DNA of 64,000 nucleotides, taken from assembly GCA_030998225.1 (NCBI GenBank), contig JAPYXD010000723.1, positions 25,313,501 through 25,377,500 of the forward strand, in the 5' to 3' direction. Below, piece after piece: positions 1 to 11,190 of this stretch. A program made the translations under genes and the position numbers. Source of the DNA: Diplolepis rosae. Taxonomy: Eukaryota > Arthropoda > Insecta > Hymenoptera > Diplolepididae. The stretch's first letter is position 1. Each line of letters opens with the position of its first letter. Under the pieces are notes generated by a model. That model was not told the DNA's origin. It ran no database searches and worked only from the letters and a program-made list of their open reading frames with translations.

Positions 1-1330
1 GGGATTTTTAATGATTTTAGCACCTAAATTTCACAGTTCTTGGAGACAAATAGTTGAAGAACGAATTTTCCGAAATTTTTCTTAATATTATGAAACTCAA
101 CTGAATTTTCATAAAATGTATCTCAAGACTACCAAACTGTAACCGGATTTTTATAAAATTCATCATCAAATTACGAAATTGTAACAAAATTTCAGTTACA
201 TGTATCTGTATAAAATTTCAGTTACCCAAAAGGTAAAATTTTTCCTGTTACAAGTTTCATACTTTGCAGATACAAGTATCGGAATACTCAACACTTTATA
301 ACTGAAAATTAAGAAATTGTTTCTTAAATTTAGAAAAAGTAAGTGGGTTTTCTAAAATTCTATCTTTATGTTACGAAATTGTGACTGAATAAAACTTCAA
401 TTACAAGTTATGGGAAATTACGGTAGGAATTTTTTAAGAGTGTACACTAACTAATTATGCCGGAAATATGACGTACATGGGTAGAATTAAGAAAAAATAA
501 GTTTATAATTCTCTTAAATACAATATGGCAGATTCGTAGAAGTATATGCGGTCTAAAGTTTGGGATTTTTGAAAGCATTGAGCCTGCTGAAAATCAACAT
601 CATGTTTAGAATCAAAATAATATGTTAAAAAATCAAATTTTTAAAATGTGTCCCCGACCTACACGGAAAAATGGATAGTAACGTTAAATGCCTTGGAAAT
701 GTTCCTATAAAACGACGATCTTAAGATGTTAAGGTAATCAAGATGTTAACTGACGATTTATCAGATATTCAAACACATGAACTTAAATTATTGTGTATGG
801 ATTTGATACCTATATTAGGTGCCCATCTCATATCCCGCTTTCCACATTACTCAGTGCATTCTCATGCGAAAATTCTATGGAAATATATGTTTTTGTGCAG
901 TACTACGTGATAAAATATACAATATATTTAGTATAAAACTAAAGACGTAATATATGCATGTAGTATATGTCAAAAATATCAAGTCCAAGTTGTGTTAAAC
1001 AGTCACAGACACCAAAGAGCAACGCCTTCAAAAAGTTGATTCATCCATGCTGTATCAATAAAGAGGGCGCTGCAACTCGGAAATAAGAAAAAGAAGAATT
1101 TCCGTCAGGGAGATATTTTATCTCTCTCTAGAAATATCTTTAGAAAACGCCAGACAAAGGGAGGTGGGAGGGGAGAATTATCTTATTTCGTATCCCTTGC
1201 GTAAATGAAATTAGGCAGGTAGACAGGGTAGACTATGACCTGACATTACAGAGATTAGTTTTAAGTGAGCTTTCCACTCAGAAAGTAGTAAATTGTGACG
1301 TATTCATCTTGCTCCCAAAAGTGAATTAAA
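1..1330. other. AT-rich intergenic or upstream DNA with a dispersed repeat
   Basis: No coding region is supported here. Bases ~30-430 carry repeated phrases built on TTACGAAATTGTAAC and TTTCAGTTAC. Similar phrases occur inverted at ~52390-52560 and in direct orientation at ~7600-7860, so this is an old dispersed repeat. Bases ~1000-1330 look unique and less AT-rich, and lie just upstream of a candidate first exon. Confidence 0.4.
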
Positions 1331-1338
1331 GAATCAAG

Positions 1339-1396
1339 ATGAGTTGTTACAGCTTGAATCGCAAGAAAATGTCGCGTCGAGTTTTCTCAAGACAAG
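1339..1396 (+). CDS. Candidate first coding exon of a host gene
   Basis: An ATG at 1339 opens 19 codons plus one base and ends at CAAG/GTAAGC, a strong splice-donor match. The short peptide is basic (contains NRKKMSRRVFSRQ). The exon ends in phase 1. The acceptor at 19886-19887 precedes an exon whose long frame needs exactly one upstream base, and joining them makes a GAA codon at the boundary. I therefore propose that it is spliced to 19888-21212 across a TE-filled intron of about 18.5 kb. This is an inference from phase and splice consensus. No function is recognised, and a chance ATG-GTAAG pair cannot be excluded. Confidence 0.35.
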
Positions 1397-1573
1397 GTAA
1401 GCGTAAAATATAGTTTTAAAGTGGCATCTTTGACAACATGTCTATTATTGTATTGACACAAATTCATAGAATTTTTGTTAATTTCTCGTTATTTTGGCAT
1501 AGGGTCAGTTTCTTCTTATTTTCTTTGATTAAAATTATCACTATTAGATATAAACGTACTTAAAAAGAAAGCA

Positions 1574-1616
1574 AGGCAAACGTTTCGGTCACATATCGGG
1601 GCCCTCTTCAGTGCCA
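1574..1616 (-). ncRNA. Hammerhead ribozyme motif, type A (left arm, copy 1)
   Basis: On the minus strand: stem I GGCA/TGCC, core CTGAAGAG (A at variable position 7), stem II GGCC-like with one mismatch from GACC on the 3' side, then GAAACGTT. The catalytic-core bases are intact but stem II is weakened. Confidence 0.55.
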
Positions 1617-2181
1617 TAAATCCAAAGATTAATTCGAAATTTTTGTAAAAAATTAGAACATAGGAGATAATTAAAATAAGGAATATCATAGAATTTAAAA
1701 AGATATCTCATAGTTTGCTATTCAAAATGAAGTAGTCCAGTATGCAGCATCACGAATTGAAAAAAATTTGAAGTTCACTCTGAATAAAAAACCGGATAAA
1801 ATGAAAAAGTATAAAAGATTTTGTACACGAACCGACCGGAATTTTTTTCAAAAAATGTTTATTATTAAAGAAGGATGCCAAATTGGTTCTCAATGGCAAA
1901 ACGCGAACAAGTTTGACATTTATGTAAACTTCTCGTGAAGACTTTATTACCGGCATCTCTCACAGAATGATCTGAACTGTTTTAAAAACCGACTTGGGAC
2001 ATGTGGCTTTGCTGAACGACAATTTTTTTTTTTATATAAGCAATCCTGAGAGATTCTTTTCCTCATTGAAGAAGACTATTGTCCTATACCTAGTTAAGAA
2101 ATTCGTAACGTTTATGGTAATTTACACGAGTGGACGAAGGCGTGTATTTTTCAGAAATTTTGAATTAATCTTTAAATTTAT

Positions 2182-2222
2182 GGCACTGAAGAGGGCCCCC
2201 ATATGTGGCCGAAACGTTTGCC
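2182..2222 (+). ncRNA. Hammerhead ribozyme motif, type A (right arm, copy 1)
   Basis: Stem I GGCA/TGCC, core CTGAAGAG, stem II GGCC/GGCC with loop CCCATATGT, GAAAC, then GTT as the predicted cleavage triplet. One extra G sits at the base of stem II, as in every copy in the window. ACGT after GAA is self-complementary, which would allow a short dimeric stem III. The tail CTGACCCTATGCCAA follows. Confidence 0.65.
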
Positions 2223-2653
2223 TTTCTTTCTTTTTGCGCATTTTTAAATCTAGTAGTGATAATTTTAATCAAAGAAAATAAGAAGAAACTGACCCTATGC
2301 CAAACTAACGAGAAACGAGATGTTTTGAAAAATAATACATTTATCTTCAAAAAATAACAAAAATGCAAATTTAGTATTCGTGATATTAAATATCACATTT
2401 AAAAAGTATTATAAAATTTAATTTGTTCTGAAAATGGTCAGGACTATGAGTTATTCCACTTTTATACTGAATGTGCCATTTTTAAATTTTAAAGTGACAT
2501 CTTTGATAACATGTCTGTAATTATATTGACCCAAAATTCATTGCATTTTTTGTCCATTTCTCGTTATTTTGGCATAGGGTCAGATTCTTTTTATTCTCTT
2601 TGATTAAAATTAATTATCACTATTAGATATAAAAGTACTCAAAAAGAAAGCAA

Positions 2654-2694
2654 GGCAAACGTTTCGGCCACATATGGGGGCCCTCTTCAGTGCC
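2654..2694 (-). ncRNA. Hammerhead ribozyme motif, type A (left arm, copy 1b)
   Basis: Minus strand: stem I GGCA/TGCC, core CTGAAGAG, stem II GGCC/GGCC, then GAAACGTT. All core positions are intact. Confidence 0.65.
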
Positions 2695-2881
2695 ATAAAT
2701 CCAAAGATTAATTCAAAATTTTTGTAAAACATTAGAATATAGGAGATAATTAAAAAAAGGAATATCATAGAATTAAAAAACTTATCTCATCGCTTGCAAT
2801 TCAAAACGAAGTACTCCAGTATACAGCATCACGAATTGAAAAAATATTTAGAGTTCACTGTGAATTAATCTTTGGATTTAG

Positions 2882-2922
2882 GGCACTGAAGAGGGCCCCC
2901 ATATGTGGCCGAAACATTTGCC
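2882..2922 (+). ncRNA. Hammerhead ribozyme motif, type A, stem III mutated
   Basis: Core and stem II are as in 2182-2222, but GAAACGTT is changed to GAAACATT. This breaks the ACGT palindrome, so dimeric stem III should be lost. Predicted weak or inactive. Confidence 0.5.
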
Positions 2923-3238
2923 TTGCTTTCTTTTTGAGTACGTTTATATCTAATAGTGATAATTTTAATCAAAGAGGATAAAAAGAATCTGACCCTATGC
3001 CAAAATAACGAGAAATGAACAAAAAATTCCGTAAAATACAGTCTAGTCTAAAAATTAGGTCCATAAAAATGACCAATCGGGAGGCATCGGCCTCAGCTGT
3101 TTCTAGGCACTTAGTCGATGCAAGTACAAATAGCGGCAAAAAAGTTTCGCAACTCCAACTTCAAAATACATTTTACATTTGACCTCAAAGAGTGAAAATT
3201 GCATTATGTGTTAAAAATCTTAAGTGTAAATTTTATAC

Positions 3239-3445
3239 CTCTTTGACAGTTATGAGCTGATGAATATTTTGATTAGTTCGCTTGTTTCTGAGTTTGCTTT
3301 CGAGTTTTTTAGGAATGTTTATCTTTTCATGATCGTCTTTCGCGTCCATTTTAAAGAAAGATGCAAGAGTGGTGATCATCTGCTCGATGTTGTCAAAAAT
3401 GGTCTGCCTGTTAAGTTTTTGTATTTCACAGAACTCGAACAAAAT
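3239..3445 (-). CDS. Exon of SAMD3-like, transposon-associated gene (exon 4)
   Basis: The minus-strand exon starts after the acceptor TTTCAG (3450-3446) and ends at AAAGAG/GTATAA, a usable donor. It gives 69 codons in phase 0, joining cleanly to the exon ending at 3747. The residues are charged and helical (FEFCEIQKLNRQ, then INIPKKLESKLRNK), with no catalytic motif. With its neighbours the protein resembles SAMD3-like proteins that travel with cut-and-paste elements in invertebrate genomes. That family call is from memory of its general pattern. The downstream exon is not found; the type-A repeats begin ~220 bp further on and may have cut the gene. Confidence 0.5.
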
Positions 3446-3746
3446 CTGAAACATGGATGAAAAGAAACTTGGTAAACATTTTGTTTGAATCTAAGCATGA
3501 AGCATGTGAATAAAAGTGCGTGGATGTTTTGCCACTCTTGTCTTGTCAACAAGAAAACAAGGTCATATATATTACTATTTTTAGGACACCCTCATAATAA
3601 CCGAATCTAAATAATCTAAAAAATTATTTTCTCTTATAATAATTGACAATTCACAACGAGCTGCACAGTTTTATAAATTTGAATTGAAATAGTGAAAATC
3701 ATATAAATTATTCAATAAATGCTGGGAACCTACAAAAAAAACTTAC

Positions 3747-3948
3747 AATGTCAGGTGATGAAAGATGTGGGAACTTGGAGATCACATCCATGGTCGTTTT
3801 AGCTTCTTCTTCAATAAATTTTCTGCGAACATTCACTGTTGCTTGAAACAGTCTTCTAATATGTGGCGAATCTCCAGAATCTCGTTTTTTTTCCAACTCG
3901 ACTATGGCCTCGTCCAAGTCCCGTTTTGTCGGCAAGTTATCTCCAGTA
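3747..3948 (-). CDS. Exon of SAMD3-like, transposon-associated gene (exon 3)
   Basis: The minus-strand exon runs from the acceptor TTTTTATAG to a consensus donor ACATT/GTAAGT. Its first base completes an AGT codon begun by the AG left from the exon ending at 4376, and it ends on a codon boundary, so both junctions keep frame. The product (LPTKRDLDEAIVELEKK, then IRRLFQATVNVRRKFI and VISKFPHLSSPDI) has the pattern of a helical segment followed by a short hydrophobic motif around a conserved FPHL, as in SAMD3-like proteins. The frame is uninterrupted, which suggests recent function. Confidence 0.55.
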
Positions 3949-4375
3949 CTATAAAAATTTCTCGTTGTAATCACATGACTGTACAATTATTTGAAAATTC
4001 ACGAATTCTAGGCCTGTATAACTAATTATCTGGGAAATTGGAAATAAACTTTAGAAATTGGATGACACACATAAAAAATCAGGATGCATTTGCGGTTTCT
4101 TTTAGAAATGATTTGAATATTTTTTAAACACTTTAATAACGTCAAATTTTCGAATATTAACTACTTTGTTCTGAAAACTTTATAAATTTTTTATATGACT
4201 TTATATAACATCGGTCTGGAATGGATTCCAAAAATTCCCCAACTTTATTCCATCCTTCAAATGAAAAAGGAATGCGTTAGAGAAATCAAATTCTACTGAT
4301 GAAACGTAAGAAAATTTGTCCATAAAGACTATCGAATGTTGCCTGATTTTTTTCAGATCGTAACACTTTGATTAC

Positions 4376-4509
4376 CTCACTTCTGGAACCAAAGTAATGT
4401 TTGGTGTCTTTAATTCCCCTTCTGCATCCTTATTGAAAGCTTTCAGAGTTCTCTTTTGATTCGCTCGCCGATTTCGAATATGGGAACTCAGCTGTCGTTT
4501 GACGATTTC
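4376..4509 (-). CDS. Exon of SAMD3-like, transposon-associated gene (exon 2)
   Basis: The minus-strand exon starts after the acceptor CATCAATAG and ends at GTGAG/GTAATC. It has 44 codons plus two bases in a frame reading EIVKRQLSSHIRNRR and later KTPNITLVPEV. The competing longer open frame in the same place (4430-4630) does not preserve phase with the next exon, so I prefer this one. Basic and serine-rich, with no enzymatic motif. Confidence 0.5.
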
Positions 4510-4677
4510 CTATTGATGAAACAGATGAATTTATCGGCATTACATCACACAACTTAAAAGAATAGTAGCTCAGCAAACAAATAAGTAATGAAATTAAGTT
4601 ACATAATGTTGAACAATTCTTTATAAACATTACAAACTTTCTTCATTTCATTGTGCGCCTAGGCACGTAATATACTA

Positions 4678-4868
4678 TTGTCTATCCGGGTCACTTTTTT
4701 GTAGTACGATATTTTTCTCTGAAAATATGTCAGCTAATGCAACATCATTTTTGAAAGACTGAAACAATTTTTCTCGTACCATTTCTGCGTCAGAAATTCC
4801 CAAACGCGAACGGAACAAAATCCGTTTGCATCTTTCACCTACTAAACAAAAAACTTTTTTCTCTGACA
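4678..4868 (-). CDS. Candidate N-terminal exon of the SAMD3-like gene
   Basis: An ATG at 4868 opens MSEKKVFCLVGERCKRILF, which looks like the first strands of a ubiquitin-like or PB1-like fold, followed by an acidic helix. The frame stops near 4675 (after DPDRQ). I see no good in-phase donor before the stop, so the link to the exon starting at 4509 is unresolved. The donor may be mutated, or an additional exon may exist. A second upstream ATG at ~5058 (MAAQPSIGHTT) opens a short frame that is also copied, inverted and damaged, at 14697. Confidence 0.4.
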
Positions 4869-5175
4869 TTGTTGACCACAATTAAAACGTAATTCGCGCG
4901 ACTCTTGCAGATTTTTATCAGAAGAAAACGAATTTATTAAATTTTTGTTTTGCTTCCTGTGATATGACAAACCACTGATCTCTATAATACACTGGATGCA
5001 CAATGCCAAATGGGAAAGTCCGCAAAGTCGTGTGCCCAATTGAAGGCTGAGCCGCCATATTTACTTAGGTTGATTACAAAGAATGTTGCGGTAAATTGAA
5101 ATATAGTAAAAAGGGAAAAGTGTAAATAATAAAGAAACAATATGAAATCCATGCTTTTTTACCGGTATTGTTTTT

Positions 5176-5618
5176 AAGGTTCTTCCTTTGCATTTTTTAT
5201 AGAAAAATTCTGCACACTTTTTATTTATTTTTGTTCGAATTTAGTTAGTATGGACCAATTATATGGTTTACATGTCCAATTTTATCATAATGTAATCCGT
5301 CACACGTGTTCAAATTTTTCAAGTCCCATCCCTATGTATTTTTATAGCAAATTTTGTACAATTTTTTATTCGTAAATTTAATTACACCTATTCTATAGTT
5401 TCACAAGTGCACTTCATTTATATCGTTTGTCAACACAATGTTTATCCGTCACACGTGCAATTTTTTATTCTTTTCTTCCTTTGTATTTTTATAGAAATAA
5501 ATCTCACTGATGAGGACTCCAATCTGAGTCGAAACGTTTGAGGAAAAAATGAAACCCTGAGTTTACATTATTTCTGGACCCTAAAGCCAAAGTAAAAAAT
5601 CATCTATCTATTAATTAG
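5176..5618 (+). mobile_element. PLE type-B 3' fragment inserted in the inverted duplication
   Basis: The uninterrupted inverted copy near 14570 reads ACCGGTATTAGTATTGATAG, which marks the insertion point. The fragment holds two ~155-bp tail repeats, each with CCGTCACACGTG (near 5298 and 5453), a ribozyme at 5503-5542, and the tail GGACCCTAAAGCCAA. It has no coding part, so it is a strongly 5'-truncated copy related to PLE-1. Confidence 0.65.
5503..5542 (+). ncRNA. Hammerhead ribozyme motif, type B
   Basis: Stem I CTCA/TGAG, core CTGATGAG, stem II GACTC/GAGTC with loop CAATCT, GAAAC, predicted cleavage after GTT. All core bases are intact, with the usual extra G before stem II. Confidence 0.7.
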
Positions 5619-6003
5619 TATTGATAGTATACATAATTAAACTAATGAAATGAAATTGATTGAATAATACTAAAATATAACTCGGTAATATTTATTATTA
5701 TGGTATATAATGTTGTATATATTTAAATAGGCATATGTATTTATTTCTTAACTATAATTAAATATAAATTTATTATAAATTTATCAAATATAGATTACAG
5801 AATTCAACAAGTAAACGTACCTTGGAGTAGTGTAAAAATTATCTCACGTTCTGAACGTGAACTATTAATCATAGTCACATATAATAACTATTTTTAGTAT
5901 AAATTAATTCGCGTTTCATTATTCAACCCTTATTTACCTGTACATAAACGGTTTTAAAAACTGAAAAAAAGCTCCATCCCCTTCTGTTTTAAAAAATGTT
6001 GAA

Positions 6004-6066
6004 TTACTCGATCTTGGCGTATTTCATCATACGTTTAAATTGCTCAGGAGTAATAATTTGCTCCAA
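6004..6066 (-). CDS. Terminal exon of an unidentified gene (left copy)
   Basis: Minus strand: acceptor TTCTTTCAG, then 20 codons (LEQIITPEQFKRMMKYAKIE) and TAA. The same exon is found inverted at 13398-13463 with one extra codon. Two copies keeping acceptor, frame and stop argue for real coding sequence. It lies upstream of the SAMD3-like gene on the same strand and may be the last exon of a partner gene in the same transposon. The upstream exons are not found. Confidence 0.45.
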   Translation of the reverse strand: MEQIITPEQFKRMMKYAKIE

Positions 6067-6586
6067 CTGAAAGAATATAAGTAATAGAAATAATTTTAAA
6101 TATATACAAAAATTATAAACTATTGTATTTTGGTCGTTTTCGAACATTTTAATTTATAAGAAAATAATAAAATTGGAAGAGAAACAAACCCTAAAATATA
6201 ATTAATACTGAATGCAGATATTACATGAAAATTAAATATGTACATGCTGTGACTAGTATGTTACTAAATAATAGAATTCAATTCTATAAATACCTAGGTA
6301 ATAATATAGAAGATTATCACTAAATAGTACAAAACATCAGGTACGAAAGTACTTCACAAGCAGCAAATCACCTAATTAAAAATCACCAGAGTATCACAAA
6401 CAAGAAGTTTTAAATGTCAAACTAAAGTAGTGACTAATTCAACACCTTAATTTTTAAACTACATGCAAAAGTAATAAATAAACAATTCTTAAAAGAGAAC
6501 AATGATTTTATTTATTATTTTTTTATTATTTATTTATTATTTTGTTTATTAATAATGGAACAGGACTTGTATCGACCCTTAGTATT

Positions 6587-6812
6587 AATATTCAAATATT
6601 GTTGATGTTCTTAGTTGGCTTTAGGGTCCAGGAAAAAATGTAACTCAAAGTTTCATATTTTCAAACGTTTCGACTCAGATTGGAGTCCTCATCAGTGAGA
6701 ATTTAATTCTATAAAAATACAAAAGGAAGAGACTTAAAAAAATTGCACGTGTGACCGATGAACATTGTAATAAGAAATGTTATAAAGAATTGCGAGTGTA
6801 AAATATAAAATT
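6587..6812 (-). repeat. PLE-1 left inverted arm (pseudo-LTR fragment)
   Basis: Reverse complement of 9201-9427 over its whole length, with only a few differences (for example a shorter 3' side of ribozyme stem II). It ends inside a truncated tail-repeat unit, so it is a 3'-terminal fragment joined head-on to the truncated body. Confidence 0.75.
6661..6699 (-). ncRNA. Hammerhead ribozyme motif, type B (PLE-1 left arm)
   Basis: Minus strand: TCA/TGA inner stem I, core CTGATGAG, stem II GACTC/GAGTC, GAAACGTT. The core is intact. Confidence 0.7.
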
Positions 6813-7488
6813 AGCACATATCACTTTTCACAAGGAAAACATCCAAAAAATAAAAACCATATTACTCAACAACAATTACCCGATCAATGTTATCAATCGC
6901 GTTATACAAAACAGAATAAACCATCTTCACAAAAAGAATACCTGCACACACCATCCATCCAAAGGCAACACAAACACACAAACAACACACTTACACCCCG
7001 CAGGTCAAAACCCGAAATATATTCCCTTACCATATGTACAAGGGCTTTCTGAAAAACTTTCAGGTATTCTCAAACCCTTTAATATCAAAATTGCCCCGCG
7101 TAATGAAAATAACTTGTCCAATTTTTTTAAATCAGCAAAAGATCACATTTCAAAGCTAGATACCGCTGACGTCGTTTATAACATCCCCTGTACAGGTTGC
7201 ACGGCATCCTACATAGGCACAACCAAACGTCCTTTAAAAACCAGGATTACTGAACACAAAAAAGATGTCTTCAATCCCCCTGATAAATGGACTGCATTAA
7301 CTAAACATGCCTGGAACCAAGACCACAAATTCGATTTCAATGCAGTAAACATAGTTGACAGATCCAGAAATTATAAAAAACGAATGATACTGGAAATGAC
7401 TCATATAGCCAGTAAATCTCATGTTGTTAATCAGAGAACAGACACAGAAAACTTATCTGTTTTTTACCTCCCCCTATTAAACAATTAA
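6813..7488 (+). CDS. PLE-1 linker and GIY-YIG endonuclease (5' truncated)
   Basis: Open in one frame from a stop at 6799 to TAA at 7488, without a native start because the reverse transcriptase is missing. The linker reads NIQKIKTILLNNNYP, then IPLPYVQGLSEKLSGILKPF. The endonuclease follows with VYNIPC, CTGC, YIGTTKRPLKTR, HKKD and RMILEMTHI. It keeps the two GIY-YIG tyrosine segments, the arginine and the glutamate expected to bind metal. In PLEs this domain nicks target DNA for target-primed reverse transcription. Compared with PLE-2 it is intact through LPLLNN at the C-terminus. It could not act without an RT from another copy. Confidence 0.8.
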
Positions 7489-9200
7489 CTTTAACCTCTT
7501 CAAAAAATGCATATTTTTTTATCGAGTTCAAAAATATACATCTCTTGTCAATTTTTAAAAAGAATTTACAATGTTGGTAATTTTATAAAATTTCAACAAA
7601 TCTTTAACAAAAATGTCAGTTATATACAACTACACTAAATTCAATTTTACCCGAAAAACGTTAAATTGTTTTACATGTGTTATAATACCATATACGTTTT
7701 ATCAGAATATTTAACCCTTTGTATCTGCATTCCAAACCATAAAAAACATAGAATTAATTCTGTTACAAGTTTCACAATTTCCAGATATAGGTATTTAATT
7801 CAATCTTAATTAATACGACTGGAAAAAAGACCCCCAGTCACATGTTTCGGTAGATTGTGGTAGAAATTTCTTTCAGTTATGTACAGACTGTTTACGACTC
7901 GCCTCAAATTTCAATGCCCCTCTTTTGTCACAGCATCCTGGTCATCTTGTGGACATATTTACACTTTTTTCTCCTTTCCCTTTAACCGCGACTCTCCAAA
8001 GAAAAAAACTTCACCCTCCACTTTACTTTACCAAGATTTTTCCAAGTCTGTTGCTGAATGCAACTCAGTTTTGATGAAAAATCCGTAGGGATAAGTTTAC
8101 TTTTACAAAAATTATGTGGTCACCCTGTTCGCGACGCAATAAAGGAAAGAAAAAAAGGATATTTGTGATTGTGTCACTCCAATTATTTTTTCACCAACAA
8201 TGTCGGTCTACTTAATCATATAACAGGTCAGTTCTTGTTTTTTGGTATATTTATATCGTTTTCCACAAGTTTTTATCCGTCACACGTGCAATTTTTTAAG
8301 TCTCTTCTCTTTGTATGTTTATAAGAAAAAAGTTTTTGTACAGTGTTTATTTTTTTGGAAATTTTAGTTTAGACCAACTTTATAGTATATCACATGTGCA
8401 ATTCATTAATATCGTTTTTTACTTAAACAAATAACAGGTTAGTTTCCTTTCTTTTGGTGATATTTTATTTTGATATTTCACAATTTTGTCAGACATATTT
8501 TATTCGGATAGTTCACAATTTTGTTAGAATTTTTGGTCCTTGTTTTTATTTTATTGAATTTAGTTTTGAAGCACTTTTAACAGTTTTACAGTTTTTACAT
8601 GTGCAATAGATTTATATTGGTTTTTTACATTGGTTATCCGTCACAAGTGCAAATTTTTTTGGATTTGTTAGAAAATATTTTCTTGCACAGTTTTTTAATA
8701 TTATCTGTAAATTTAGTTTTAGACCAATTTCTTATAGTATATCACATGTACAATTCGTTTATATCGGCTTTTACCACAATTTTTATCCGTCACACGTTCT
8801 ATATTTTTAAGTCCCTCCCCTTAGTAATTTTTACTCAAAAAATCTTTGCTAAGGTTTATTTTCTTGTAAATTTGGTTATTTAGACCAATTTTATATTTCC
8901 ACATGTTCAATTCATCTAGACCGTTTTTACCACAATGTTTACCCGTCACACGCTTAAACTTTAAGTTTCTTCACTTCGTATTTTTATAAAAAAAATTTGT
9001 TTTTGGTTACATTTTTCAATTCTTTTTTGCAAATTTAGTTATTTAGATTAATTTTACACTTTCACATTTATATATCATTTTTCCACAATGTTTATCCGTC
9101 ACACGTGCAATTCCTTTAATGTTCTCCCCCTAGTATTTTTACAGATATTTTTGGTTTGTTATAGTTTCATTTTTTTTTTGCAAATTTAGTTATTTAGACC
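7489..9200 (+). repeat. PLE-1 3' region with ~155-bp tandem repeats
   Basis: Non-coding. From ~8210 it is organised as imperfect units of about 155 bp. Each carries CCGTCACACGTG or a variant (near 8277, 8638, 8788, 8944, 9096 and 9253), then AATTTTTTAAGTC, a TTGTATTTTTATAG phrase, and TTAGTTATTTAGACCAATTTTATA. The last unit runs directly into the ribozyme. Part of 7600-7860 resembles the dispersed repeat at the left end of the window. Confidence 0.6.
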
Positions 9201-9427
9201 AATTTTATATTTTACACTCGCAATTCTTTATAACATTTCTTATTACAATGTTCATCGGTCACACGTGCAATTTTTTTAAGTCTCTTCCTTTTGTATTTTT
9301 ATAGAATTAAATTCTCACTGATGAGGACTCCAATCTGGAGTCGAAACGTTTGAAAATATGAAACTTTGAGTTACATTTTTTCCTGGACCCTAAAGCCAAC
9401 TAAGAACATCAACAATATTTGAATATT
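9201..9427 (+). repeat. PLE-1 right arm (pseudo-LTR)
   Basis: Contains the last tail-repeat unit, the ribozyme, GGACCCTAAAGCCAA and an AT-rich end. Reverse complement of 6587-6812. Confidence 0.75.
9312..9356 (+). ncRNA. Hammerhead ribozyme motif, type B (PLE-1 right arm)
   Basis: Inner stem I TCA/TGA extended by further pairs with one C-A mismatch, core CTGATGAG, stem II GACTCC/GGAGTC with loop AATCT (six pairs), GAAAC, predicted cleavage after GTT. One of the best-formed copies. Confidence 0.75.

Positions 9428-11190
<1,763 letters not shown>

Larger units (their letters stand above)
1408..2320. repeat. Type-A ribozyme repeat, copy 1 (inverted arms)
   Basis: Two inverted arms face each other. 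Reading inward, each has TTTGGCATAGGGTCAG, then a hammerhead-like motif, then GCCATAAAT. The left arm is reversed (motif at 1574-1616) and the right arm forward (motif at 2182-2222). The inner ~550 bp has no convincing gene. The stretch 1750-1956 encodes the same 68-residue frame as 21791-21997, so the two copies are young or have been homogenised. The layout matches that of PLE insertions (inverted terminal fragment, truncated body, forward terminus), and the tail resembles that of the type-B PLEs. Assignment to PLEs is an inference because no PLE protein is present. Confidence 0.55.
2560..3020. repeat. Type-A ribozyme repeat, copy 1b (short inverted pair)
   Basis: A second inverted pair with the tail TTTGGCATAGGGTCAG at the left end and its complement at the right end. 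Only ~180 bp lie between the ribozyme motifs. It follows copy 1 after ~240 bp of related sequence (2330-2560), part of which recurs inverted at 22270-22440. It appears to be an internally deleted relative of copy 1. Confidence 0.5.
4960..6545. repeat. Left arm of a large inverted duplication
   Basis: Bases 4960-5175 and 5619-6545 recur in reverse complement at 14268-14770 and 12940-13848. The arm covers the start and upstream region of the SAMD3-like gene plus the last exon of another gene. It is interrupted by a PLE tail at about 5176-5618. The duplication encloses PLE-1 and PLE-2. Confidence 0.6.
6587..9427 (+). mobile_element. PLE-1: Penelope-like element with inverted ribozyme arms
   Basis: The left arm 6587-6812 is the near-perfect reverse complement of the right arm 9201-9427. 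Each contains the tail, a type-B ribozyme and part of a tail repeat. Between them lie a 5'-truncated linker plus GIY-YIG endonuclease frame (to 7488) and a ~1.7-kb 3' region with tandem repeats. No reverse transcriptase remains. An inverted terminal fragment at the 5' end is a known outcome of PLE insertion. The right edge touches PLE-2 with no spacer. Confidence 0.75.

Noticed and set aside
1750..1956. Conserved 68-residue frame repeated identically at 21791-21997
   Set aside because: Identity reflects recent copies of a non-coding repeat. Synonymous and nonsynonymous changes cannot be told apart and no start context or domain is seen.
5503..5542. CTGATGAG...GAAACG considered as a chance motif or an ordinary repeat border
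   Set aside because: The pattern recurs with compensating stems and different stem sequences (GACTC/GAGTC, GGCTC/GAGCC, GGCC/GGCC), which chance conservation would not give.
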